Below, in pieces: positions 7,734 to 16,342 of a stretch of DNA of 40,108 nt. This DNA comes from an uncultured Eubacterium sp. (GTDB taxonomy: Bacteria; Bacillota; Clostridia; Lachnospirales; Lachnospiraceae), in assembly GCA_947385875.1 (NCBI GenBank), contig CANDMV010000023.1, positions 1 through 40,108 of the forward strand. Reading direction: 5' to 3'. The first letter of the stretch is position 1, and the number at the start of each line of letters is the position of its first letter. Both the position numbers and the translations under genes were made by a program. Below the pieces are notes generated by a model, which saw nothing but the letters and a program-made list of their open reading frames with translations, did no database searches and had not been told where the DNA came from.

Positions 7734-9712
7734 GAAACTTAAACAGTAAGCTGGTCATGGATTTTATCTCAGAGCAGGGATATGATTCGATTGATAAAAC
7801 ATATGTCGCATATACTCCGTTAGAAAATTTTGTCTGCATTGCGATTGCAGAAAGCTATGATAATGAGACAGAAGAAAACAGCGCGCAGCTTGCTGTAGAA
7901 GCCGTATTGACGGCGTTTGAAAAAAAACCGTCCCTGAAACGACTGCGGGAATATTTTCGGTATGCCAATGAGCAGGTCATGCTGCACAGCACACGCAGCC
8001 AGCTGAAGGTAAGCCTGACTGTGCTTGTGTCAGATTATACGAGAATGCGTTACGCATACTGCGGCAATACGAGACTTTTTATTTTGTATGAAAATATATT
8101 GACGCATGTCAGCAAAACACAGACGAAATATCAGCAGCTGAAAGAAGAGGATGGGGAAGAACAGATTGATCCAGAGGAAATTCATAATTTAACAGAATAT
8201 CTCGGAAGAGAAAAACACGTCAGTCCGTTCGTATCAAAGGTGTTAGAATTGACCGAAGGTTCTACGATCTTATTTGCTACAAGCAATCTTTGGGGCGGGT
8301 TATCTGAGATAGAAGTACTTGACGCTTATGAGTCTACCAACACGGGCAGGGAATTTTTGGAAATTCTGCAGGAGCTGCTGCTGAGCCTGCAGGAAGAGCG
8401 AGATCAAAGAATGGGCAGCTTTACGGCTGCGATTCTATATATAGAAAAAACGTTTAAGGAAGACGTTCAGAAAAAGAAAAAAAAGAAGCGGATGATCTGG
8501 ATGGCGGTCGCCATACCCGTTGTTTTATTTATAATTGTTAGTATTGTGATTCTATGTATCCGCGCTTGGGACCGCAGAAAAATAAAAGAAATCGAGAAAA
8601 GTGATCAGCGGGGAGTCCGCTATATGAATTATTCAAATTATGATAAGGCTCTGACTGTTTATGAAGAGGCAGTCAAGCAGGCGGAAACGCTGAGCCTGAA
8701 TAATTTGCAGTATATAGATGAAAAAAATGAATTAATAGATACCGTCACGGACAGAGAAGCAATCCTTACACTGTATCAGGAGGCAGAGGCTGCTGTTCTT
8801 GGCGGCCAATATGAACAGGCAGTAAAGCTGTATGCACAGATTCAGAAAGAAGCGGTCTATCAGGGATTTGATACGCTGTCTGCGGACGCAGAAAAGAAGG
8901 TTGAACAGATCACAGCACGGCTGCAGATTATGCAGTATATATCGTTGGGAGACTTGTACAATTCTACGGAAGATTATGAAGAGGCGCTGTTTCAGTATAA
9001 CCGTGCGCTCAATGAGCTGACTAGGATGATTGATTTAGAGCTTCAGGGAGATGTGCAGGCAAAGATTTTTGCTATTCATCAGAAGCAGAAGGAAGATGCC
9101 GAGGCACAGGAAGCAGCCCAAAAAGAGGAGGAGCAACAAAAAGCAGAGGCAGAGCAGAAGAAAGCAGAGGCAGAAGCAGAAGAAAAAGCTGCGGCAGCAG
9201 ACAGGGCTGTGATTCGGATAAATACATATATTGTGAATGCGAACAATGCACTGGAAGAAGGACGCACAAGACGGGCCAGAGAATTGTATAAGCAGGCACT
9301 GGCCAGATACAATAAATTTACCGGAGCCAGCGAGGATGCAGAAAAGCTGTATAAGGATATTACGGCATTAGGGCAGGCTATTACAGAAGCAGAGGTCAAG
9401 GCTGCAGAGGATGCACAGGAAGAGCGGCTGGCACAGGCAGCTAAATATGCACTGCAGGCGAAAGAAGCCGCCAGAGGCGGAGATCCTGCAAGGGCACGGA
9501 AGCTGTATGAGGATGCGCTGGCGGTTTACCGGGAATTGAATATCTGGGATGAACGGATGGAAGCAGTATATGATGCAATCGATGAACTGTCGCAGGGAAG
9601 CAGTCAGGGAGCGGATACGGTGCCGGTTCAGGAATCCGGGCAGGGGCAGGACGCAGGGCAGCCGGGGAATGAGACGCAGACAGCCGGACAGGAGGATGCG
9701 GCGCAGGGATGA
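7724..9712 (+). CDS. Membrane PP2C-like protein with TPR/coiled-coil domain
   Basis: A 662-residue protein (ATG 7724; ATG 7730 is also possible) overlapping the previous gene. Residues 1-240 are PP2C-like (VCIAIAES in place of the catalytic Asp-Gly, then MRYAYCGNTRLFILYENILTHVS and FTAAILYI), but metal-binding acids are mostly lost, suggesting a pseudophosphatase. A Lys-rich stop precedes one membrane helix at about 258-279. The outside part (290-620) has repeated YxxALxxYxxAV TPR-like units, and an Ala/Glu/Lys/Gln coiled coil sits at about 455-500. The C-terminus is Gln/Gly-rich and disordered. The layout suggests a membrane protein that couples a cytoplasmic phospho-sensing head to an extracytoplasmic scaffold, possibly anchoring the injection apparatus. 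That role is inference. Confidence 0.65.
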   Translation: MLMRNLNSKLVMDFISEQGYDSIDKTYVAYTPLENFVCIAIAESYDNETEENSAQLAVEAVLTAFEKKPSLKRLREYFRYANEQVMLHSTRSQLKVSLTVLVSDYTRMRYAYCGNTRLFILYENILTHVSKTQTKYQQLKEEDGEEQIDPEEIHNLTEYLGREKHVSPFVSKVLELTEGSTILFATSNLWGGLSEIEVLDAYESTNTGREFLEILQELLLSLQEERDQRMGSFTAAILYIEKTFKEDVQKKKKKKRMIWMAVAIPVVLFIIVSIVILCIRAWDRRKIKEIEKSDQRGVRYMNYSNYDKALTVYEEAVKQAETLSLNNLQYIDEKNELIDTVTDREAILTLYQEAEAAVLGGQYEQAVKLYAQIQKEAVYQGFDTLSADAEKKVEQITARLQIMQYISLGDLYNSTEDYEEALFQYNRALNELTRMIDLELQGDVQAKIFAIHQKQKEDAEAQEAAQKEEEQQKAEAEQKKAEAEAEEKAAAADRAVIRINTYIVNANNALEEGRTRRARELYKQALARYNKFTGASEDAEKLYKDITALGQAITEAEVKAAEDAQEERLAQAAKYALQAKEAARGGDPARARKLYEDALAVYRELNIWDERMEAVYDAIDELSQGSSQGADTVPVQESGQGQDAGQPGNETQTAGQEDAAQG

Positions 9713-9728
9713 ACGGACAGCAGGTTAT

Positions 9729-9796
9729 AGTTCAGCCTCTGGCAGAATGTTGGGTACGTACTTTGCAGTAAATACAAAGTACTGGCTTGAACGTTA
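9729..9796 (+). repeat. Family A hairpin repeat, short internal-deletion copy
   Basis: GTTCAGCCTCTGGCAGAA, then TACGTACTTTGCAGTAAATA, then CAAAGTACTGGCTTGAAC. These blocks match the longer copy at 11,869-12,003 with the middle deleted. GTACTTTG and CAAAGTAC form a perfect stem. The element lies between the membrane PP2C-like gene and the next start, and explains why the 9747 ATG is unlikely to be a genuine start. Confidence 0.8.
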
Positions 9797-9827
9797 CGAC
9801 AGCAGACAGCTATGCAGGAGGATTTTG

Positions 9828-11042
9828 ATGGAGCACAGAAAAGAATTATTGAAGTCTAGAATTTCACAGATACAAGATCCGATACAAAAAAGGCTGCTTC
9901 AGGATGTATTAGTGGATGTATTTGGAGAACTGTTGGATTACAGTGAAGAGAGCTTTTTCAATCTGGAACAGAAGATTGATGGAGAAAGATGTGATCCTGA
10001 TTCGCATTACTACATATATACCGGGGTATGTAAAAAGGATGGTCTGGATCGCGCAAGCCGCAGCCTGTTTGAAGTTCCGAGAGAGGAAAACCATGCTTCA
10101 GGATATTTGGGTACTTTATTTTTAGCGTGTGATTATCCACAGATTCGCAGATGTCTGTCTGGCACTTTTGAGGCAGAGGTAGAGACGGATTTAGGAACAT
10201 ATCATACGACAGTAGCTTTGTCGTACAGCCGTGCTTATCAGGAGACAGTTCATTGGCTGTATCGTCAGTTTATGGCTAATCGAAGGCCGTGGAATACGAT
10301 GAACTGTCCTTTTTTATATAAAATGCTGGATATTACAGACCGGGAAGGTGTAGTGCCTAAAGATGCGGTGATAATAAAGGTTGCTATTGATTTATTTGAG
10401 CTTTCTGAATTTGTTATGGACGATATGGCGCTTGTGTGGAATCTGTCGGAGCATATTTGTAAGCCCAGGGTAGATGTGTCTGTAGCCGGAAATGTATCTT
10501 ATTATGTGCATCAGATTCCAAGGGAGGATGATCAGGCAGGCTATCTGGCTGCACCGGAAGGAGAAGAGCTGTTTTCTGTCATTTTTTCAGATCAGCAGGT
10601 ACTGGTTCGAACAGAGAAGGAAGCGCATCCTCAGTTAAAAATGCTGAAGATAGAACCTATGTATGAAGAAAAGGACCATACAGCATTAGAATTTCCGCTG
10701 CAGACAAATCAGAGAACATTTCGCCATGCAGACAGGCAGGCGCTGGGGCAGCCGCGTTATTTGTGGACAAAAGGTGAGGTTGAGCGTATTTTAAGTTCTT
10801 ACGAAGTGTTTGATGATTTTGAATTGGTAGATCTCTGCCCGGATATGTCAGGAGATCTAGAACCGATTCTTATGAATACGTTTATCAGAGTACAGTCTTT
10901 CTTAAAAAAGAAAAGAAAAATAGCGGTTATTCTTCATGCGAAGGACAGTACGGATATTTTCCGGTATGAAAAAATGTATTTTCTGCTTGCCCAGCTGCAG
11001 CTATGTACAGAAGAATACGAGTGGACAGGGGTATTACGGTAG
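9828..11042 (+). CDS. Conserved protein of unknown function in the injection cluster
   Basis: A 404-residue protein. An open frame reaches back into the preceding gene, but ATG 9828 is chosen because GCAGGAGG stands six bases upstream and the upstream frame runs through an inserted repeat. The protein is soluble, acidic and mixed alpha/beta, opening MEHRKELLKSRISQIQDPIQ. Later parts include PWNTMNCPFLYKMLDITDREGVVPKDAVIIK and KKKRKIAVILHAKDSTDIFRY. No catalytic motif, signal or membrane helix is apparent. I do not recognise a family. Its conserved place between the PP2C-like and SrfB-like genes makes it a candidate structural or assembly component, possibly baseplate. Confidence 0.7.
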   Translation: MEHRKELLKSRISQIQDPIQKRLLQDVLVDVFGELLDYSEESFFNLEQKIDGERCDPDSHYYIYTGVCKKDGLDRASRSLFEVPREENHASGYLGTLFLACDYPQIRRCLSGTFEAEVETDLGTYHTTVALSYSRAYQETVHWLYRQFMANRRPWNTMNCPFLYKMLDITDREGVVPKDAVIIKVAIDLFELSEFVMDDMALVWNLSEHICKPRVDVSVAGNVSYYVHQIPREDDQAGYLAAPEGEELFSVIFSDQQVLVRTEKEAHPQLKMLKIEPMYEEKDHTALEFPLQTNQRTFRHADRQALGQPRYLWTKGEVERILSSYEVFDDFELVDLCPDMSGDLEPILMNTFIRVQSFLKKKRKIAVILHAKDSTDIFRYEKMYFLLAQLQLCTEEYEWTGVLR

Positions 11043-11150
11043 ATTAAGTAACCATGTCAGACAATTCTATCCTGCCGGATGCAGAATGGTCTTAGAAGGC
11101 AAAAAGTTAATAACAATAAATGGTCATAGCCAATGACAAGAGGTGTATTT

Positions 11151-11852
11151 ATGGCAGAAAGCAATTATATTTGGGCTCCATATCTAATGATGCTGCAGCA
11201 GGAGAGAGATCTGTCCAGGCTGCACTATGTAGTAAAACATAACAGAGTTTCTCCTTATCTGGAGCTTCAGGCGGAGAGTCTGCATGGAAATGGAACATAT
11301 GAAGATGGGATGGCCCGGCTGGATGTTAACCCGTTTGTGCGCTTTTTTCAGATTTTTGACCCGCTGCTGACACCGGATGATCTTGGATATGAAGAGTTTG
11401 AGCAGGCACTGTCCGATATGATACTTCACTATCTGGCAGATCTTGATATTAAAATGGGGATGTGCAGACATGATTTTCATCTCAGTCTAATGATGCGGGA
11501 TTTAGACAGGGGTGTGTATGGAGGCTTGCAGCAGCTGAAAGTGTATACGAAAATGGAAAAACGTGTGATTGCAGAGTGGCTGCTTACCTTTTATGATACT
11601 GGAGATGGGCCGTGCAGTTTATCCGGCGCTGTCAATGAGCTGCTGCCAGTCTGTAAAATCTATATCAGAGAAGGGGAGGAGTTTGTGTTTTATATGCGCG
11701 AACCGTTGGACGATACGGATGAAAAAAAGATTCAGTTTTTAATCCGTCTGTTTCTGCCCATTTCCTGTTCATATACGATACACTGGACGCAGACATATGG
11801 AGTACTTGGATATGAAGAAACTATGCAGATGGAAGATTTTGTTCTAGCTTAA
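11151..11852 (+). CDS. Unknown protein; possible TssG/tail-protein-I-like baseplate component
   Basis: A 233-residue protein. ATG 11151 is favoured over ATG 11133 because AAGAGGTG lies five to six bases upstream. It opens MAESNYIWAPYLMMLQQERDL. A proline-aspartate rich segment (RFFQIFDPLLTPDDLGYEEF) follows, then DLDIKMGMCRHDFHLSLMMRDLDRGVYG. The last third (FLIRLFLPISCSYTIHWTQTY) resembles the closing strand of phage tail-protein-I and T6SS TssG baseplate proteins, where a helix is followed by a short beta hairpin. That resemblance is weak and is my inference. No membrane helix or signal is present. Confidence 0.6.
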   Translation: MAESNYIWAPYLMMLQQERDLSRLHYVVKHNRVSPYLELQAESLHGNGTYEDGMARLDVNPFVRFFQIFDPLLTPDDLGYEEFEQALSDMILHYLADLDIKMGMCRHDFHLSLMMRDLDRGVYGGLQQLKVYTKMEKRVIAEWLLTFYDTGDGPCSLSGAVNELLPVCKIYIREGEEFVFYMREPLDDTDEKKIQFLIRLFLPISCSYTIHWTQTYGVLGYEETMQMEDFVLA

Positions 11853-11868
11853 AAGATCAGTAACAGTT

Positions 11869-12003
11869 CAGCCTTCGGCAGAACTGTTACTGAATCCAAT
11901 CCATTGGAAGTTCGCTTCGCGAAGGATTGGATTCACTCTTGGCAAAATCTACACGTTCTTACGTACTTTGCAGTTAATGCAAAGTACTGGGCTGAACTGT
12001 TAC
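11869..12003 (+). repeat. Family A composite hairpin repeat, full copy
   Basis: The element starts with AGTAACAGTTCAGC and ends GCTGAACTGTTAC, giving terminal inverted repeats of 12-13 bp. Three perfect or near-perfect internal hairpins follow one another: AGTAACAGTT with AACTGTTACT (11,869-11,892), AATCCAATCC with GGATTGGATT (11,894-11,931), and GTACTTTGCA with TGCAAAGTAC (11,963-11,987). It separates the 233-residue protein gene from the SrfB-like gene and would fold strongly as RNA, so it could attenuate or process the transcript. A TATAAT box at 12,048 offers a possible internal promoter, but no good -35 is visible. Confidence 0.85.
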
Positions 12004-12088
12004 AAAGATCTACATTTTTTGTTCGCGGGTATTGAAATGGAATCAAGTATAATAAAATTATATTTATAGATCAACAGAGGAGTGCCTG

Positions 12089-14800
12089 ATGCAGTATGAG
12101 ACTTATAAATTGGGAAAATTGAAAAAAAATCCGATCCGGCGTCTGTATACCCGTGAGGAGCTTGCAGCATTTGAACTGCCAAGGCTGCGGGAAATATGTC
12201 GTACTGAAAATATCAAGCCTCCTACGACGGAAATGCTTCATCATAAAGAAGAGCTGGAGGCACTTATATACCGTTATCTGGGTATTGTGAGAAAACCGGG
12301 CATTGCGGTTTATGACGCAGAGGGATTCAAACGTCTTGAAGATGCGTTTGAAAAGGCTGGAAGCGGCAGGATGGGAGGCATCGAAGTGCCTGCCCGTCTG
12401 GAGCTGTATCAAGGCCAGACATCTTTTCAAGAAAAAGAACTGCCAAATCTGGCAGTAACGAGACAGGAGCTGGGCATTTATGCATTTATGATCGATGATA
12501 TACAACAGATTCAGGCAGTACTGATGTTGGATCAGGTAAGTTCAGGGAAATACAAGATGCGGCTGGATCAGGAGCGGATCTCGCCGGATATTCCGGCAGG
12601 ACGATTTCATCAGTGGGAGCTGCTGTTTATAGAGCCGTCGTATGTCGAAGAAGCAGTGCGCTGTTATCAGGGAAAAGAGCGTAAAAAAAGCACGCTTCCC
12701 TATATCCGCATTCCGCTGCCGGAGGTCTGGGTAAAAAAAGTACCAGAAAGTATGGAGCCGCTGATCATTGATTATGGGACTTCTTTTACGACAGCAGGAA
12801 CTTGTTTTGATTTTTATCATGGAAATCAGCGCAGTATTCAGGAGGAATTTTCTCTACCGCAGCGGCAGAGTGATCTGCATCAGGGCAGTAAGCCGGACAG
12901 CATAAGTAAGCAGAGTATGACGCATCAGGGCAGTAAGCCGGTGAGTGGTCAGCGCATTTCGTTTCCGGCAGCTTTAGACTGTGAGTGGATGCAGCAGGGA
13001 GGATGTACCAGCTGCGGGCTTATTCCCAGCGTGCTGGCGGTCAAAGACTGCAGCGATGGGATACCTGAACACATGACATTTCTGTATGGCGAAGAGGCCG
13101 TGCAGGAAGAAAAGAATAGAGGATTTATGGCACGCAGCAGCATTTTTTATGATATGAAGCGCTGGGTCGGAAGGTATGCAGAGCGGATTCAGGTATCAGA
13201 TCTGGAAGGAAATACATGTGAGGTGGAGAGGCTGTTTTTAATACGGGCTTTTCTCCTTCATATTATTGACCGCGCACAGCAGCAGAACAGGGTAAAGTAT
13301 CACAAGCTCTGCTTCACCTGTCCGGTCAAGCAGAAAACGCTTTCTCTTAAAATGTATCAGGAGGCTCTGCCGGAGTATGAAGTAATGACAAAAAATATTA
13401 CGGATGAAGCAGTGGCTGTGGCTTATCATTTTTTGGAACAGGGCATCCGGGAATTGGATTATGACGACGGTGCAGAGAAAAAAATGCTTATTCTAGACTG
13501 CGGCGGCGGTACAAGTGATATGGTCAGCTGTAATTATAAAATAACAAACGAGGGAATCACGAGCCGTCTTGAGATGTATGTAACGTATGCGCATGGGGAC
13601 ACGAATTTTGGCGGGAATCAGCTGACATGGCGTGTGATGCAGTATTTAAAAATCCGCCTGGCGGAAGTGATCCGGCGTCTGGAACCTGCTTCTATGGATG
13701 AGCTGTTTCCAGGCATCTTGTCACAGCTGTATGAAAAAATCGACCATGAAGGGGTAGAAAAATCGTATGAGACATTTACAGAAATCTACGAAAAAGCAGA
13801 AGCATTGATCCCAACCTGCTTTGATTACTATCAGAATCAGACAGAGCATGTATTTTTAAAAGTGAGGAGCAATTTCTATTTTCTTTGGAATCTGGCAGAA
13901 GCTGTAAAAAAGAAGCTGTATTTTCAGTCAGGAGTCTGTCGTGTGGCACTTCGTACGCTTTTTCTGGATTATGCAGTATATGGCTGTTTTGAAGATTTTC
14001 ATCTGTTCTTAAGGCGGGAGCGGGGAGGCTTTGAAACGCGCACACTCTGTCCGGAGCTGGTGATAGAAAAAGAAGAAGTGAATTTGCTGTTAAAGCCAGA
14101 TATATATGGCTTTTTTAAAAATTTTATTGAACCGTGGTATGAAAGCGGACGGCTGATGGATATAGACCGGATTATTCTTTCCGGACAGAGCAGTAAGATC
14201 GAGCTTTTTCGGGAAGTTATGAAAGAATACGTGGCTGGCAGGAAGGCAAAGACAGGCGGCGAGACAGGGTGTGAACGGAAGTTTTTATGTATGGATGGGG
14301 CGATGGCTTATCAGCAGGACCTGCGGACAGGCAGAATACGTACGACAATCAGTTATGAACCAGCCAGAGCGCCCTATTCTTTGACAGCACAGGATTATGA
14401 GATGCCGGGCAGACAGAAGACACTGCTTGAAAAAGGCACGCCGATGGGAGAAGTGTATGGATATTTATCAAGGCCGACAGGAACGGAAGAAATTCTGTTT
14501 CATTTAAAAGACGGATTAGAAAATGAAGTCTCTTGTATCTCATATGCTATTTTGGAAGAAGAAAGGGAAGAAACCGGATATGAAGAACTGCTTTCTGATT
14601 ACCCGTTTATCAGGCAGGAGGACTTAGACAGTATGCGTAATGGCGAGCTGCGTCTGTTTATATATGGAGATTATGAGAACTGGGGGTTTTCCGTGCTGGA
14701 GGCAGCAAGAGAAGCGAACAGGCTGTATACCCGCCCGCCCGGATTTGTACCCTTTGAGCCGGGAGCATGGGAGACTGATTTTTTTGACGGGAGGCATTAA
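12089..14800 (+). CDS. SrfB-like actin/Hsp70-fold ATPase
   Basis: A 903-residue protein starting at ATG 12,089 behind GAGGAG. Residues about 10-70 look like a SAP-type helical module (LRELCR-like LREICRTENIKPP then HHKEELEALIYRYLG). After a beta-rich linker the actin/Hsp70 ATPase signature appears: phosphate-1 IIDYGTSFTTAG near 225, phosphate-2 LILDCGGGTSD near 470, HGDTNFGGNQLT nearby, and the adenosine motif IILSGQSSKIELFREV near 697. These are the motifs of SrfB-type virulence factors and Hsp70-like proteins. An in-frame duplication (HQGSKP twice near 265-290) sits in the linker. Within the cluster it may work as an assembly chaperone or recycling ATPase in place of ClpV, which is missing here; that is inference. 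Confidence 0.75.
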   Translation: MQYETYKLGKLKKNPIRRLYTREELAAFELPRLREICRTENIKPPTTEMLHHKEELEALIYRYLGIVRKPGIAVYDAEGFKRLEDAFEKAGSGRMGGIEVPARLELYQGQTSFQEKELPNLAVTRQELGIYAFMIDDIQQIQAVLMLDQVSSGKYKMRLDQERISPDIPAGRFHQWELLFIEPSYVEEAVRCYQGKERKKSTLPYIRIPLPEVWVKKVPESMEPLIIDYGTSFTTAGTCFDFYHGNQRSIQEEFSLPQRQSDLHQGSKPDSISKQSMTHQGSKPVSGQRISFPAALDCEWMQQGGCTSCGLIPSVLAVKDCSDGIPEHMTFLYGEEAVQEEKNRGFMARSSIFYDMKRWVGRYAERIQVSDLEGNTCEVERLFLIRAFLLHIIDRAQQQNRVKYHKLCFTCPVKQKTLSLKMYQEALPEYEVMTKNITDEAVAVAYHFLEQGIRELDYDDGAEKKMLILDCGGGTSDMVSCNYKITNEGITSRLEMYVTYAHGDTNFGGNQLTWRVMQYLKIRLAEVIRRLEPASMDELFPGILSQLYEKIDHEGVEKSYETFTEIYEKAEALIPTCFDYYQNQTEHVFLKVRSNFYFLWNLAEAVKKKLYFQSGVCRVALRTLFLDYAVYGCFEDFHLFLRRERGGFETRTLCPELVIEKEEVNLLLKPDIYGFFKNFIEPWYESGRLMDIDRIILSGQSSKIELFREVMKEYVAGRKAKTGGETGCERKFLCMDGAMAYQQDLRTGRIRTTISYEPARAPYSLTAQDYEMPGRQKTLLEKGTPMGEVYGYLSRPTGTEEILFHLKDGLENEVSCISYAILEEEREETGYEELLSDYPFIRQEDLDSMRNGELRLFIYGDYENWGFSVLEAAREANRLYTRPPGFVPFEPGAWETDFFDGRH

Positions 14801-14803
14801 CGG

Positions 14804-15625
14804 ATGCAGAATTACGCAGAGCCGCTGTTTAGCAAAGGAAGGGTACTGAAAAGAGAAAGTCTGGAAGTATTAAGAGATTTTCCGGGTAGTCTGGCAAGAC
14901 TTGGGCTGGCAGACTGGTCAGACGGCATTTTGTTTGGCTTTGACATTCATTATAGAATAGGAAATAAAGAATTAGAAAAGAAAGAGACAGGAAGTAGAGA
15001 GTCAGGCGGCAGGGAGTCAGGAAATGGAGAGGTTGTCATTGACGCAGGTGCGGTATGGTATCAGGGACAGGTTATGCTTACAAAGAAAGAGAGCATTCCA
15101 TTCCGCGCTTATGAGCAGCAGATCACAGTATGTCTAAGAGTGTATCCGGGAGTGTCTACGGAGGATTTTTATATCCGGCAGCTGGAGCTGCGCCTGAAAA
15201 ATGGAGAGCCAGGGAAGGCTGAGTTCGAGCTTGGAAGATTTCGTCTGTCGAAAGGGGCAAGACTGCGGAAAGATTATCAGGATCTGAGGGACTGCCGCAC
15301 AGCTTTCAATACGCTGGATATCACGCAGATTCCTTATGCAGGGCCGGGCGGTGTGACGGTATCTCCGGTACTGCTGCGGATGTTTGCCAGGATGATTATG
15401 GAAAATACTGCTGCAGCGGATATGGATGTCCAGTTTGCGCTATTATGTCTGGACCATCCGCCGGTTTCCAGAGAATGTCTGCTTCGGTACATATGCAGAA
15501 GGCTTGGAGAACCTTTCCGAGAGCTTTCGCATAGCGAGATTTATGAAAGGCTTGTTCGGATCGCAGGAGCCGGGGGACGCGGCGTGGGGAAACAGAGCCG
15601 AAAAGAAGGGCCGGCTGTATTTTAG
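14804..15625 (+). CDS. Unknown cluster protein; possible baseplate/shoulder-domain component
   Basis: A 273-residue protein with ATG four bases after the SrfB-like stop (GGGAGG about ten bases upstream). Residues 1-165 are mostly beta strands (YAEPLFSKGRVLKRESLE, AGAVWYQGQVMLTKKESIPF), a layout similar to phage baseplate or fibre attachment proteins and to the shoulder domain of TssK. A short Gly/Ser/Glu repeat (SRESGGRESGNGE near 66) interrupts it. The C-terminal 100 residues are helical (VSPVLLRMFARMIM, then SRECLLRYICRRLGEPF). No known family is certain. A TssK-like or adaptor role is only a suggestion from position and secondary structure. Confidence 0.6.
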   Translation: MQNYAEPLFSKGRVLKRESLEVLRDFPGSLARLGLADWSDGILFGFDIHYRIGNKELEKKETGSRESGGRESGNGEVVIDAGAVWYQGQVMLTKKESIPFRAYEQQITVCLRVYPGVSTEDFYIRQLELRLKNGEPGKAEFELGRFRLSKGARLRKDYQDLRDCRTAFNTLDITQIPYAGPGGVTVSPVLLRMFARMIMENTAAADMDVQFALLCLDHPPVSRECLLRYICRRLGEPFRELSHSEIYERLVRIAGAGGRGVGKQSRKEGPAVF

Positions 15626-15636
15626 AGTGAATGCAT

Positions 15637-15893
15637 GTAACAGTTCAGAGAGGGTGTTACATACTGGTTGGCCGGACGCTGTGAGAGGGAATCCGCCCGG
15701 TCTGCCTGCGTCCGTTCCAGAATGCAAGAAGCCCTAAGCATTCTGCGTTTACGCTGTGGTACCGTACGGTACCATAGAGTAAATGCAGAATGTCTAGAAT
15801 TACTTAACATTCTGTAAAAGTCACAGGAAGACGGACAGTTCCCCTCACCCGGCGTCCGGGTATCCATGATGTAACACCATATCTGAACTGTGT
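15637..15893 (+). repeat. Family A' large hairpin element
   Basis: About 255 bp bounded by GTAACAGTTCAG (15,637) and TCTGAACTGT (15,884-15,893). It contains an 18-bp perfect palindrome TGGTACCGTACGGTACCA (15,757-15,774) nested inside a longer arm pair (GCATTCTGC-GTTTAC with GTAAA-GCAGAATG), giving a stem of about 25 bp. Its right half matches 30,024-30,123, showing it is dispersed. It separates the upstream apparatus genes from the spike/effector genes and is a good candidate for a transcript processing or attenuation site. The rest of the gap up to 15,963 shows only the next ribosome binding site (gaaggga). Confidence 0.8.
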
Positions 15894-15963
15894 CAATAAA
15901 GATTGTAGTCAGGAAGAAATATGGTCATAAAGAATGATCGTCAGAAGGGAGAATGAATAGCGT

Positions 15964-16287
15964 ATGGGTCAGTCTTATGTAGTAAATGGAGCAAAGGTAA
16001 AATGTACAATGGGTACAGTGGATGTTCCGCTGAGAACGACTCCGGGCAGACGTGTAAAAGTGCGCGGAAAAGACAAGGCGAACATTATGGACTGCAAGCC
16101 GATGATTAATGTGGGCCCGTTTGGCGTATGTAAAATGACGCATCTGCCCTGCGTGCCCGCCTGTGTCATGTGGATGAACGGCAAGACAGATGTGCTTGTA
16201 CAGGGTTTTCCGGCTTTGCTGAACAAGTCAGTTGCGATCTGCCCGGTTGGTGCGGGGATTCTGAAATTAAAAAATGACGGGCAGTAG
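15964..16287 (+). CDS. PAAR-like protein (DUF4280 type), spike tip
   Basis: A 107-residue protein starting at ATG 15,964. It opens MGQSYVVNGAKVKCTMGTV, then carries DKANIMDCKPMINVGPFGVC, MTHLPCVPACVMWMNGKTDVLV and ICPVGAGILKL. The regularly spaced Cys and Gly-rich turns are typical of the DUF4280 PAAR-like family, which in Firmicutes replaces PAAR as the metal-stabilised cone that caps VgrG. It is the first gene of the effector sub-cluster and is followed by chaperone, VgrG, toxin and immunity genes, exactly the context expected of a tip protein. Confidence 0.85.
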   Translation: MGQSYVVNGAKVKCTMGTVDVPLRTTPGRRVKVRGKDKANIMDCKPMINVGPFGVCKMTHLPCVPACVMWMNGKTDVLVQGFPALLNKSVAICPVGAGILKLKNDGQ

Positions 16288-16342
16288 AGCTGGAGGCTGA
16301 ACTGCAGCTGAATTTGCGATGTAATGGCGGAGGAATGTGAAA

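Noticed and set aside
9549..9827. Upstream extension of the 404-residue protein gene
   Set aside because: The extra frame is arginine-rich shadow of the previous gene and then an inserted repeat; the GCAGGAGG site supports ATG 9,828.
11053..11094. 13-codon ORF between the 404- and 233-residue genes
   Set aside because: Too short, with no good ribosome binding site.
12021..12053. GTTCGCG(A/G)GTAT motif as a common regulator site (12,021; 24,347; 24,389; 37,056)
   Set aside because: Four occurrences at different distances from the -10 boxes or starts; too few and too variable to claim a regulon.
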